This document shows positions 23,848-31,567 of a stretch of DNA of 64,000 bases, one piece after another. Position numbers and translations under genes: made by a program. The DNA is from Nocardioides sp. PD653-B2 (GTDB taxonomy: Bacteria; Actinomycetota; Actinomycetes; Propionibacteriales; Nocardioidaceae). The stretch is taken from NCBI RefSeq assembly GCF_002117935.1, contig NZ_BDJE01000051.1:1-64000 (forward strand), given 5' to 3'. The stretch's first letter is position 1. Every line of letters starts with the position of its first letter. The notes under the pieces were generated by a model, which saw only the letters and a program-made list of their open reading frames with translations, was not told where the DNA came from and searched no databases.

Positions 23848-24696
23848 TCAGGCCGACGTCGTACGCCGCCGGCCGTCGTCGGTGTACTCGACCTGCGCGA
23901 AGTCCACGGTCCGCCGGGCGTTCGCGAGCGCGGCCACCATCACCGTGCCGAGCGGGCCGCAGCGGTCGAACATCGCGGCGGTGCCGACCGCGATGCCGTC
24001 GACCTCGACCCGGTCGGTGGCGAGCAGGCCGATCTCGGTGCCCTCGGGCGCGCGGGCCAGGGTCATCGCGATGTCGGTGTTGATGTACTCGACGCCGTTG
24101 CTCCCCCAGTTGGTGACCATGCTGGCGCCGTCGGCGGTGGCCGCCGCGGCCTGGAAGCCGGTGAGCGGCTCGTCGGGGACGACCGGGATGGCGCTGCTCC
24201 ACGACGCCTTGCGGTCGGCGTTCTGGTGCTCGGTGAAGTTCTGCGACCAGCCGACCGACGAGTGGAAGAACGGCACCCGTGGCTCGGTCGTCACCGGGGC
24301 GACGTCGAGCGGCGGCGGCTCCGGGTGGGTCTCGGGGCTCCACACCTCGCCCGGCGCGGCGGCGGTGGGCTTGAGGAACGTCGCCGACGCGCGCGCGACC
24401 CGCTGACCCTCCTGCGACATGGTCACGTCGACCAGGCAGATCCGAGACCCTTCACGCACGACCTCGGTGGCGAAGGTGCACGGCACCATCCGGGCGGGCT
24501 TGAACAGGTCGACGACGAAGCGGGCCGGTCGCAGGTCGTCGCGACCGGCCGCCACGACGGTGGCCTCGGCCGCCCGGGCCAGCGCGCCGCTGAGGGCGAC
24601 GCCGTGCATCTGGTCGTCGCTCCACATGCTGCAGGCCAGCGCGGTGGGCACGAGGTCGTCGCCGTCGTGGGTGAAGAAGGAGATCTGGTCGGTCAC
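23848..24696 (-). CDS. Acyl-CoA thioesterase domain protein (TesB-like double hot-dog)
   Basis: The protein has 282 residues with two hot-dog halves: an N-terminal one (GVALSGALARAAEATV, ARFVVDLFKPARM) and a C-terminal one ending EIGLLATDRVEVDGIAVGTAAMFD. The arrangement fits the actinobacterial thioesterase-family proteins that hydrolyse acyl-CoA esters. The GTG start at 24696 has CACAAT ending 6 nt upstream. The gene stands between two lipoprotein genes with its own promoter; no pathway can be inferred from the context. Confidence 0.75.
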   Translation of the reverse strand: MTDQISFFTHDGDDLVPTALACSMWSDDQMHGVALSGALARAAEATVVAAGRDDLRPARFVVDLFKPARMVPCTFATEVVREGSRICLVDVTMSQEGQRVARASATFLKPTAAAPGEVWSPETHPEPPPLDVAPVTTEPRVPFFHSSVGWSQNFTEHQNADRKASWSSAIPVVPDEPLTGFQAAAATADGASMVTNWGSNGVEYINTDIAMTLARAPEGTEIGLLATDRVEVDGIAVGTAAMFDRCGPLGTVMVAALANARRTVDFAQVEYTDDGRRRTTSA

Positions 24697-24702
24697 GGCG
24701 CC

Positions 24703-24708
24703 ATTGTG
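24703..24708 (-). promoter_or_regulatory. -10 CACAAT, leaderless start
   Basis: It ends 6 nt before GTG 24696 of the thioesterase gene. Confidence 0.45.
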
Positions 24709-24710
24709 GT

Positions 24711-25256
24711 TCAGGGTGCCGAGGAGTCCGCCGGCGCCTCGCGAACCAGGGTCTCGAGCAGCCTCCTCGTGGCCGCGACGACCGTCCGCTCGTCGTACGG
24801 CCGTAGCTGCACGGTGTTGACGCTCTGCACCAGCCCGCCGGACTGCACGAAGCCGGTGACCAAGATCGCCGGGCGCCGGGCGTGCACGACGAGCCGCGCG
24901 GCGTCGGCGCCGCGGACGTCGATGTCGGTGACCGTGCCGGGCACCGTGCCCATCGAGTCCAGGGCCTCGGTGAGCCCGCCGTCGAACCACAGGTAGTTGA
25001 CGTCGAACGCCGGCCCGCCCTCGACGACCGGCGTGAAGGTGCACCGCGGCTGGTCGGCGGTGCCGGTGTCCTCGTTCATCTCCTCGCCGATGAACCTGCT
25101 GACGGTCGCGGCGTCGAGCCCGTCGCAGGGACTCCAGCCGACGTCCGCCGGGGACGCGGCCTGCGACGGGTCCGCGGCGGGGATGTCGTCGGACGACGAG
25201 CAGCCGGCCAGCGCCACCGCCGCGAGCACGGCGACGACGATCGCGTGGGCCCTCAC
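24711..25256 (-). CDS. DUF3558-like lipoprotein downstream of the sensor kinase
   Basis: A 181-residue lipoprotein: signal AHAIVVAVLAAVALAGC (lipobox LAGC), low-complexity linker, then a domain with cysteines in SPCDGLDAATVS and PRCTFTP, like the protein at 23250-23813. GTG 25256 overlaps the kinase stop by 4 bp (GTGA), so it is the third gene of the response regulator-kinase operon. Co-translation with the kinase suggests an accessory or sensory role at the membrane, but no direct evidence for that is in the sequence. Confidence 0.75.
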   Translation of the reverse strand: MRAHAIVVAVLAAVALAGCSSSDDIPAADPSQAASPADVGWSPCDGLDAATVSRFIGEEMNEDTGTADQPRCTFTPVVEGGPAFDVNYLWFDGGLTEALDSMGTVPGTVTDIDVRGADAARLVVHARRPAILVTGFVQSGGLVQSVNTVQLRPYDERTVVAATRRLLETLVREAPADSSAP

Positions 25257-26686
25257 GTGGTCGGGATCCAGTCGGGCACGGGGAGCGTGGAGCCGGGCAG
25301 CGCCAGGGTCAGCCGGGCGCCTCCGGCCGGCGACCTGCCCGCCTCGACGGTGCCGGAGTGCCGCTCGGCGACCTGGCGCACGATCGAGAGGCCGAGGCCC
25401 GAGCCCGACATCGTGCGCGACTCCTGGGAGCGGTAGAACCGGTCGAAGACGTGGGGGAGGTCCTCCGCCGCGATGCCGGGCCCCTCGTCGTCCACGGTGA
25501 GGGTGCCGTCCGCGAGGCGGACGGTCACGGTGCCGCCCGGCGGGCTCCACTTGGCGGCGTTGTCGAGCAGGTTGGTGACCGCGCGCTCGAGGCCGGCGTG
25601 CTCGCCGATGCAGAACCACGGGCCGGTCTCGACGTCGAAGGTGATGCCGGGCACCCGTCGTCGTACCCGCGCCACGGCCCGGTCGACCAGCTCGGGCACG
25701 TCGACCGACTCGACGACGTGGGTCAGCGGCTCGTCGCGGGCCAGCTCGATCAGGTCGCCGATCAGCGTGGTCAGCTCCTCGATCTGGGCGCGGACGTCGT
25801 CGAGCAGCTCGGCGCGCGCCTCCGGGGGGAGGCCGGCGCCGGCCTGGCCGTCGGCCTGGCTGAGCAGGTCGAGGTTGGTGCGCAGCGAGGTGAGCGGGGT
25901 GCGCAGCTCGTGGCCGGCGTCGGCGACCAGCTGGCGCTGCCGGTCGCGCGAGGCCGCCAGCGCGGCGAGCATCTGGTTGAACGCGGTCGCGAGCCGGGCG
26001 ATCTCGTCGTCGCCCTCGACCGGCAGCGGGCGCAGGTCCTCGGTGCGGGCGATCCGCTCCACGTCGGCGGTCAGCCGGCGCACCGGGCGCAGGCCGTTGC
26101 GGGCCACACCCCAGCCGGCCATCCCGGCGGCGATCACGCCGGCCAGGCCGAAGAGGAACATCACGATGCCGAGCTTGCGCAGCACGGTCTCCTCGGAGTC
26201 CAGCGACTCCGCGAGCACCAGGGTCTGGCCGCCGCTGCGGTGGACGGCGACCACGCGCCAGCGGGTGTGGTCGGTGCCGACGACGGTCCGGAGGGACTTG
26301 CTGTCCACGCCGCGGACCACGTCGGCCTCCGGCTCGCCGAGCTTGAACGGGACGTTGGGGTCCGACGCGACGCCGAGAGGGCTGCCTTCGAAGCAGGCGA
26401 CCCAGACGTTGGCGGCCTCGAGGAGCGCGACGGGCGCGGACCGGGAGTTGCAGATCTCGTCGGCCTGGGCCGCCCGGGCCCGGTCGACCAGCGAGTCGTC
26501 GAGCGTGGTCTGGAGCTGCATCCGGACGGTGAAGTAGGCGCCGGCAGCCACGAAGGCGACCGCCAGCCCGACCGCGATCGTCGTGAGCAGGGTGACCCGA
26601 CTCGCCAGGGATCGGCGGTAGTGCCAGCGACCCTCGATCATCTCCGGGGCCAGATCGGGGGATGCATCGGGCTCGGTCGCGGTCAC
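25253..26686 (-). CDS. Sensor histidine kinase, MprB-like
   Basis: The 477-residue kinase has TM1 at about residues 30-52, an extracytoplasmic sensor of ~110 residues with two cysteines, TM2 near 170-190, a HAMP domain, the H-box DAGHELRTPLTSL (phospho-His near residue 260), the N-box NLLDNAAKW and G-boxes DDEGPGIAAEDL and GSGLGLSIV. It autophosphorylates and donates to the response regulator encoded just upstream (4-bp overlap). Architecture and operon resemble MprAB, the envelope-stress pair of mycobacteria. The signal is unknown. Confidence 0.88.
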   Translation of the reverse strand: MTATEPDASPDLAPEMIEGRWHYRRSLASRVTLLTTIAVGLAVAFVAAGAYFTVRMQLQTTLDDSLVDRARAAQADEICNSRSAPVALLEAANVWVACFEGSPLGVASDPNVPFKLGEPEADVVRGVDSKSLRTVVGTDHTRWRVVAVHRSGGQTLVLAESLDSEETVLRKLGIVMFLFGLAGVIAAGMAGWGVARNGLRPVRRLTADVERIARTEDLRPLPVEGDDEIARLATAFNQMLAALAASRDRQRQLVADAGHELRTPLTSLRTNLDLLSQADGQAGAGLPPEARAELLDDVRAQIEELTTLIGDLIELARDEPLTHVVESVDVPELVDRAVARVRRRVPGITFDVETGPWFCIGEHAGLERAVTNLLDNAAKWSPPGGTVTVRLADGTLTVDDEGPGIAAEDLPHVFDRFYRSQESRTMSGSGLGLSIVRQVAERHSGTVEAGRSPAGGARLTLALPGSTLPVPDWIPTT

Positions 26687-27387
26687 GATTCCTTCAGCAC
26701 GTAGCCGACCCCGCGCACGGTGTGGATCAGGCGCGTCTCGCCCTCGGCCTCGGTCTTGCGGCGCAGGTAGCCGACGTAGACCTCGAGCGAGTTGGCGGTG
26801 GTCGGGAAGTCGTAGCCCCAGACCTCCTCCAGGATGAACGACCGCTCCAGCACCCGGCGCGGCCGGCGCAGGAACATCTCGAGGAGGGTGAACTCGGTGC
26901 GGGTCAGCTCGATCCTGCGGTCGCCGCGACGGACCTCGCGGGTCGCGATGTCCATCGACAGGTCGGAGAAGGTCAGCGTCTCGTCGGGCGTGTCCTCGCG
27001 CGGGACCACGCGGCGCAGCAACGCGCGGAGCCGGGCGAGCAGCTCCTGCAGGGCGAACGGCTTGGTGAGGTAGTCGTCGGCGCCGGCGTCGAGTCCCTCG
27101 ACCCGGTCGCCCACGGCATCGCGGGCGGTGAGCACGAGGATCGGCAGGTCGTTGCCGGCGGTGCGCAGCGCCCGGGTCGTCTCGAGCCCGTCGAGACGCG
27201 GCATCATCACGTCCATCACGACCACGTCGGGGGCGGCCACGGCGATGCCGGCCAGGGCCTCGGCGCCGTCGGCGGCCAGCGACACGTCGTAGCCGTTGAA
27301 CTCCAGCGACCGCCGCAGGGACTCGCGCACGGCCCGGTCGTCGTCGACGACGAGGACGCGCGGCTTCGGCACGGGGGTCGTGGTCAC
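26683..27387 (-). CDS. Response regulator, OmpR/PhoB family, MprA-like
   Basis: The 234-residue protein has a receiver domain with the acidic pocket VVDDD, the phospho-acceptor Asp in VVVMDVMMPRLDG (near residue 57) and the Lys in DDYLTKPF. A winged-helix DNA-binding domain follows, with SLEVYVGYLRRKTE and IHTVRGVGYVL at the end. It controls genes in response to the downstream kinase. GTG 27387 is preceded by CACAGT six nt upstream; AGGAG also abuts the start. Confidence 0.9.
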   Translation of the reverse strand: MTTTPVPKPRVLVVDDDRAVRESLRRSLEFNGYDVSLAADGAEALAGIAVAAPDVVVMDVMMPRLDGLETTRALRTAGNDLPILVLTARDAVGDRVEGLDAGADDYLTKPFALQELLARLRALLRRVVPREDTPDETLTFSDLSMDIATREVRRGDRRIELTRTEFTLLEMFLRRPRRVLERSFILEEVWGYDFPTTANSLEVYVGYLRRKTEAEGETRLIHTVRGVGYVLKES

Positions 27388-27430
27388 GCTCCTACTGTGC
27401 CAGCCGAGCCTGAGCCCGAACTGAGAGCCA

Positions 27431-28297
27431 TCAGACGTACTTCGCGGCCGCGTCGGCGGCGCGTTCGCCGTACCCGCCGCCGAAGTGGCAGGCGTGCACG
27501 AGCAGCGGGAAGATCTGGTGCACCGACACCCGGTCCTGCCAGCCGTCGGCCAGCGGCGCGGCCTCGTCGTAGGCGTCGAGCACGCGCGGCAGGTGCGGCA
27601 GCCCGAAGAGCGCGAGCATCGCCAGGTCGGCCTCGCGGTGGCCGCCGTACGCCGCCGGGTCGATCAGCCACGCGTGTCCGTCGAGACCCCACAGGACGTT
27701 GCCGTTCCAGAGGTCGCCGTGCAGGCGGGCCGGCGGCTCCTCGGGCACCAGGTCGGCGAGCCGGGGCACGATCGCCTCGATGGTCGCGGCCTGGGAGTCG
27801 GTCACGGCGCCGCGGTCGCGGGCCAGCTTGAGGTAGGGCAGCACCCGCCGGACGGCGTAGAACTCGGCCCACGTGTCGGCCGGGCGGTTGGGCAGCGGCA
27901 GCCGGCCGATGAAGCCGTCCCGGTCGAGCCCGTACGACGGTGCGCCGGCCGCATGCGTGGCGGCCAACTCGCGGCCCAGCGCGGCGGCGACGTCGACGGA
28001 GTTCTTGCCGGGCTCGACCCAGCGGATGATCAGGCACTCGTGGTCGACGCCGAGCACCTCGGGCACGTGCGCGCCGCCGTCGGGCGTGACCTCGGCCAGC
28101 CAGCGCAGGCCCGCCGCCTCGTCGGTGAAGAAGTCCTCGGGGGCGTGCGGCAGCGTCTTCATCAGCGCGGTGGTCCCGTCGCTGAGGCGCAGCCGGGTGG
28201 CGGTCGCGACGTCACCCCCCGCGACCGGTGCCGTGGCCACCACCGCCGAGCCGAGGAGCTCCTCGGCACGGCGCGCGACCAGCGGCTGGCGGGTCAC
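27431..28297 (-). CDS. Fructosamine kinase family protein
   Basis: A 288-residue kinase of the fructosamine-3-kinase/aminoglycoside phosphotransferase fold. Landmarks are the nucleotide-side lysine in TTALMKTLPHAPEDFF, the catalytic loop LHGDLWNGNVLW and the metal-binding LIDPAAYGGHREADLAM. The family phosphorylates protein-bound or free ketosamines, initiating deglycation. GTG 28297 overlaps the phosphatase stop by 4 bp. The coupling fits the widespread pairing of these kinases with low-Mr protein-tyrosine phosphatases, which are thought to act on related phosphorylated products. Confidence 0.85.
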   Translation of the reverse strand: MTRQPLVARRAEELLGSAVVATAPVAGGDVATATRLRLSDGTTALMKTLPHAPEDFFTDEAAGLRWLAEVTPDGGAHVPEVLGVDHECLIIRWVEPGKNSVDVAAALGRELAATHAAGAPSYGLDRDGFIGRLPLPNRPADTWAEFYAVRRVLPYLKLARDRGAVTDSQAATIEAIVPRLADLVPEEPPARLHGDLWNGNVLWGLDGHAWLIDPAAYGGHREADLAMLALFGLPHLPRVLDAYDEAAPLADGWQDRVSVHQIFPLLVHACHFGGGYGERAADAAAKYV

Positions 28298-28794
28298 GAG
28301 TGGTTGCCCCAGGGTCGCTGCTCGGCGAGCCTGGTGGCGATCGCCGTGGCAGTGCGCTCGACCATCGCGAGCACCTCCTCGAATCCGGAGTCACCACCGT
28401 AGTACGGGTCCGGTACGTCGCTCCCGGGTTCGAGCGGGTCGAAGTCGCGGAAGAGCAGCACGCGGTCGCTCGGGCCACCGACGTCGGCGAGGTTCTGGGT
28501 GTCCATGGTCAGCACCAGGTCGGCGTCATTTCCTGCCCACTGGTGGGCGCGGTGGCGGGTCGCGTCGTACCCGGCGGCGGTCAGGGTCGCGGCCGCGCGC
28601 CGGTCCATGGGGTTGCCGACGTGCCAGTCCCCGGTGCCCGAACTCGTGACGCCGACCCGGTCCCCGAGGCCGGCGTCGTCCAGTCGCGCCTCCAGGGCGA
28701 CGTGCGCCATCGGGGAGCGGCAGATGTTGCCGAGGCAGACGAGCTCGATCCGGTAGCGACCGGGGACCCGCGCCGGGGGCAGCGCGGGCGGCAC
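28294..28794 (-). CDS. Low molecular weight protein-tyrosine phosphatase
   Basis: A 166-residue phosphatase. The P-loop VCLGNICRSPMA (C-x5-R-S) is near residue 18 and the general-acid Asp is in VPDPYYGG near residue 130. It is a cytosolic enzyme that removes phosphate from tyrosine or from small phosphorylated metabolites. GTG 28794 shares one base with the upstream stop (TAGTG), and the stop overlaps the fructosamine kinase start. The three genes therefore form one transcription unit headed by the holin-like membrane protein. Confidence 0.9.
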   Translation of the reverse strand: MPPALPPARVPGRYRIELVCLGNICRSPMAHVALEARLDDAGLGDRVGVTSSGTGDWHVGNPMDRRAAATLTAAGYDATRHRAHQWAGNDADLVLTMDTQNLADVGGPSDRVLLFRDFDPLEPGSDVPDPYYGGDSGFEEVLAMVERTATAIATRLAEQRPWGNHS

Positions 28795-29186
28795 TACGCC
28801 TCCTGGGTGTCGCCGACGATCAGGCCCACGATCCAGGTGACGACGGTGATCACGATCGCGCCGCCCACCGCGGTCCAGAACCCGTTGACGTAGAAGTCGA
28901 TGTCGAACAGGCCCGCGAGCCACTCGGTGAACAGCAGCATCAGCGCGTTGATCAGGAGCAGGAAGAGCCCCAGCGTGATGATGATGAACGGGATGGAGAG
29001 GAACTTCAGGATCGGGCTGACGAACGAGTTCACGATGCCCAGGATCAGCGCCACGAAGAGCAGCGGCCAGATCTTGTCCTGCCAGTCGTCGGACCCGCCG
29101 AAGCCGATCCCGTCGAAGAGCTGAGCGGCCACGGCGAGCGCCACGGCGTTGGTCAGCAGCCACCCGATGAACCTGAGGAATCCCAC
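28794..29186 (-). CDS. Phage holin family 4-type membrane protein (chromosomal)
   Basis: A 130-residue protein with four hydrophobic helices, for example LTNAVALAVAAQLF and LLINALMLLFTEWLAG. This is the superfamily IV holin pattern (PF04020), widespread as a chromosomal membrane protein of unknown role. No other phage gene is nearby. GTG 29186 is chosen because TAGGGT ends 6 nt upstream. It is the first gene of the unit with the phosphatase and fructosamine kinase. Confidence 0.8.
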   Translation of the reverse strand: MGFLRFIGWLLTNAVALAVAAQLFDGIGFGGSDDWQDKIWPLLFVALILGIVNSFVSPILKFLSIPFIIITLGLFLLLINALMLLFTEWLAGLFDIDFYVNGFWTAVGGAIVITVVTWIVGLIVGDTQEA

Positions 29187-29192
29187 GGCCCC

Positions 29193-29198
29193 ACCCTA
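29193..29198 (-). promoter_or_regulatory. -10 TAGGGT, leaderless start
   Basis: It ends 6 nt before GTG 29186. Confidence 0.55.
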
Positions 29199-29208
29199 GG
29201 GGCCCGGC

Positions 29209-29889
29209 TCAGCCCAGTCCCAGGGCCTGGATGATCGAGTTCTCCGCGTCCTCGAGGTGGCGACGCAGGAACTCCGAGGCGCCGTCGATGTCGCCACGCT
29301 CGAGCAGCATCACCAGCGCGGTGTGGCTGTCGGCCTGGTCGTGGGCGTTGCGGCGGAGCCGGTCGACCTGCGCGAGCGCGAGCTTCAGCTCGACCATCAG
29401 GCTCTCGGTCATGGCGGTCAGGCGCGGGGAGTCGTTGAGCCCGACCAGCGAGACGTGGAACGCGAGGTGCCGCTCGTTGAGCTCCTGGTAGGACCCGCCC
29501 GACCGGACCGCGGTCGTGTAGCGGACCAATGCGCTCCGGACCGCGTCCTTGTGCTGCTCGTCGGCGTCGCGCCACCGGCGTACGCCGGCGCCCTCGAGCA
29601 CCAGCCGGGCCCGGCAGATGTCGCGCACCGAGCCGGGGTCGGGGGTGGAGACCGCGACGCCGCGGTTGGGCTCGCGGGTGGCCAGCCCCTCGGCGACCAG
29701 GACGGTGAGGGCCTCGCGGACGGTCGGGCGCGAGACGCCGAGCGAGGCGGCCAGCGCGACCTCGCGCAACGGGGTGCCGGACTCGAGCTCGCCGTCGAAG
29801 ATCGCCCGCCGCAGCTCCGCCGCCACCCGGTCGACGGTGGAGGAGAGCTCCAGGTGCAGGGACGCGAACTGCCCCGGCGACTCGGTCAT
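29209..29889 (-). CDS. GntR family transcriptional regulator with FCD domain
   Basis: The 226-residue regulator has an N-terminal winged helix (LREVALAASLGVSRPTVREAL, residues ~35-60) and an all-helical FCD ligand domain with metal-ligand candidates such as H in ERHLAFHVSL and HTALV. ATG 29889 is favoured over an upstream ATG at 29964 because CAGACT ends 6 nt before it. It is divergent from the dimethylargininase-like gene, and a perfect 19-bp palindrome lies between them, so it most likely represses that gene and itself, with an amino acid as effector. Confidence 0.88.
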   Translation of the reverse strand: MTESPGQFASLHLELSSTVDRVAAELRRAIFDGELESGTPLREVALAASLGVSRPTVREALTVLVAEGLATREPNRGVAVSTPDPGSVRDICRARLVLEGAGVRRWRDADEQHKDAVRSALVRYTTAVRSGGSYQELNERHLAFHVSLVGLNDSPRLTAMTESLMVELKLALAQVDRLRRNAHDQADSHTALVMLLERGDIDGASEFLRRHLEDAENSIIQALGLG

Positions 29890-29895
29890 GGCCAC

Positions 29896-29901
29896 AGTCT
29901 G
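29896..29901 (-). promoter_or_regulatory. -10 CAGACT, leaderless start of the GntR gene
   Basis: It ends 6 nt before ATG 29889. Confidence 0.4.
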
Positions 29902-29949
29902 CCGGAGTTTGCCCCCGGACCCCTCCGTGCGCCACACTGGGCGAACTGT

Positions 29950-29968
29950 CAGATTGTCCGACAATCTG
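29950..29968. promoter_or_regulatory. Operator for the GntR/FCD regulator
   Basis: CAGATTGTCCGACAATCTG is a perfect palindrome (two 9-bp arms around one C). The core TTGTC-N-GACAA is the type recognised by FCD-family GntR repressors. It lies 26 bp before the start of the dimethylargininase gene and about 60 bp before the regulator start. Confidence 0.8.
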
Positions 29969-29993
29969 GCATTCCGAGAAATGAGGAGGGTTC

Positions 29994-30884
29994 GTGGAGC
30001 TCAGCTGGGGTCGCCGGTACGTCATGGTCGAGCCGACGCACTTCCGCGTCGAGTACGTCATCAACCCCTTCATGGACCCCGCCGACCAGCCCGATCCCCA
30101 GCTCGCGCTGGCGCAGTGGCGCGACCTGGTCGCCACCATCGAGCGGCTCGGCGGCACCGTCGAGGCGCTGCCGCAGCGCCCGGACGCGCCCGACATGGTC
30201 TACGCGATGAACCTCGGCCTCGGCCTGGTCCGCGCGGACGGCGCCGAGCACGTCGTGCTGTCACACATGCGCTACGCCGAGCGCCGGATGGAGACCGGCT
30301 CGGCCCACCCCTGGTTCGCCGAGCGCGGCTTCGCCACGTCGTACGTCGGTCGCGACGGCGTCGGCGCCCACCTCGAGGCGGGCGACGCCTTCGCGTTCGG
30401 CGACGCCCTGGTCGTCGGCTACGGCCCGCGCACCGAGGAGCTGGCGCTCAAGCACCTCGCGAGCGACCTGGGCATCCGGGTCCGCGGCCTGCGGATCACG
30501 CACCCGGGGATGTACCACCTCGACCTGGCCTTCTGCCCGCTCGACGACCGGCGCGCGATCGTCTGTCCCGCGGCCCTCGACGAGGCCTCGGCCGCCGCGG
30601 TGCTCGCGCTGGTGCCCGAGCCGCTGGTGCTGACCGAGGAGGAGGCGCTGACGACGTTCTGCGCCAACTCGATCGTCATCGGCCGCACCGTCGTGATGCC
30701 GGCCTGCCCCGACCGGGTCCGTGCCCAGCTCGAGGAGTGGGGCTTCACCGTGGTGATCGTGGACGTGTCGGAGTTCCACAAGGGCGGCGGCTCGATCCGC
30801 TGCCTCACCAACCCCGTCGACGTCCGGATCGGCCGGGACCTCCCGTCCGTCCCTGGTGGTGAGGTCGTCCTCCCGCCGGTGTGA
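29994..30884 (+). CDS. Dimethylargininase/amidinotransferase family hydrolase
   Basis: The 296-residue protein of the guanidino-group-modifying (pentein) fold has substrate-binding DMVYAMNLGL, the catalytic His in ITHPGMYHLDLAFCPLD, and the nucleophile Cys near the C-terminus in HKGGGSIRCLTNPVD. Members hydrolyse N-methylated arginines to citrulline or convert related guanidino compounds. GTG 29994 is supported by AGGAGG 4 nt upstream. This gene, unlike most here, has a leader. It is controlled by the divergent GntR regulator through the palindrome at 29950-29968. Arginine or methylarginine catabolism is the best guess. Confidence 0.85.
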   Translation: MELSWGRRYVMVEPTHFRVEYVINPFMDPADQPDPQLALAQWRDLVATIERLGGTVEALPQRPDAPDMVYAMNLGLGLVRADGAEHVVLSHMRYAERRMETGSAHPWFAERGFATSYVGRDGVGAHLEAGDAFAFGDALVVGYGPRTEELALKHLASDLGIRVRGLRITHPGMYHLDLAFCPLDDRRAIVCPAALDEASAAAVLALVPEPLVLTEEEALTTFCANSIVIGRTVVMPACPDRVRAQLEEWGFTVVIVDVSEFHKGGGSIRCLTNPVDVRIGRDLPSVPGGEVVLPPV

Positions 30885-30944
30885 TCGTGGAGTGGGCGGC
30901 CGCCGGTCACCGGGCCGAGGTCGCCCGGGCCGACCGTGGCGAGC

Positions 30945-30965
30945 CCCGAGGTCCGATTCCTCGGG
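30945..30965 (+). terminator. Hairpin between dimethylargininase and vanZ genes
   Basis: CCCGAGG (30945-30951), 7-nt loop, CCTCGGG (30959-30965). It is a perfect stem with no U-tract, 60 bp after the stop codon. Confidence 0.4.
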
Positions 30966-30982
30966 CCCCTCGGTGCGCCCGC

Positions 30983-30988
30983 TACCGT
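30983..30988 (+). promoter_or_regulatory. -10 TACCGT, leaderless start
   Basis: It ends 7 nt before GTG 30996 of the VanZ gene. Confidence 0.5.
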
Positions 30989-30995
30989 CGGCGGC

Positions 30996-31562
30996 GTGTT
31001 TCCAGTCGGCGGCGTGGGGGTGATGCTGCTGCTCGTCGCGGCCTCGGGCCTGCTCTGCGGCCTGCTCGCCGCCGCGCTGCGGCCACGCCTCGGCTGGGTG
31101 TCGGCGATCGCGATCGCCGGCTTCGTCTGGTCGCTGGCGGTGCTCGGGACCATCACCCTGCTCCCGGCGGACGGCGCCCCCGGCATCGTGGCGGCCGAGG
31201 GCCGCCAGACCACCTGCTCCTGGGACATCGGCGGTCCGGCGCCGGAGGGGTTCTGGATCGTCCCCGGCGGTCAGCGGCTGCTCAACGTCGTGGTGTTCAT
31301 CCCGTCGGGTGCGCTCCTGGTCGTCGCCGTGGCCCGCTGGCGGGCGGCCCGGGTGCTGGTGCCGGCCGGGCTGGCGCTGCTCGCGGCGTACTCGGTCGCG
31401 ATCGAGGCGACCCAGCTCGAGCTCGCCCGGCTCGACCGGGCCTGCGACGTCACCGACGTGATCGACAACGTGACCGGCGCGGTCTTCGGGGTCGGCATCG
31501 GGATCGTGCTGGCGGTGCTGCTCCGCCCGTGGAGGTACCGCCGACCGCGGCGGTTAGCCTGA
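30996..31562 (+). CDS. VanZ family membrane protein
   Basis: This 188-residue protein has four or five hydrophobic helices. The VanZ signature is seen in NVVVFIPSGALLV, the central AIEATQLEL and the terminal CDVTDVIDNVTGAVFGVGIG. Members are linked to low-level teicoplanin resistance in enterococci, but most chromosomal copies have no known function. GTG 30996 is picked because of the -10 hexamer 7 nt upstream. Its 3' end contains the TAGCCT hexamer of the following aminotransferase gene. Confidence 0.82.
   Translation: MFPVGGVGVMLLLVAASGLLCGLLAAALRPRLGWVSAIAIAGFVWSLAVLGTITLLPADGAPGIVAAEGRQTTCSWDIGGPAPEGFWIVPGGQRLLNVVVFIPSGALLVVAVARWRAARVLVPAGLALLAAYSVAIEATQLELARLDRACDVTDVIDNVTGAVFGVGIGIVLAVLLRPWRYRRPRRLA
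31555..31560 (+). promoter_or_regulatory. -10 TAGCCT, leaderless start
   Basis: It ends 7 nt before ATG 31568 and lies inside the vanZ 3' end. Confidence 0.5.
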
Positions 31563-31567
31563 CGGGC

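Noticed and set aside
28794..29186. Prophage remnant suggested by a holin-family protein
   Set aside because: Family 4 holin-like proteins are common chromosomal membrane proteins; no phage structural, integrase or lysin gene lies nearby.
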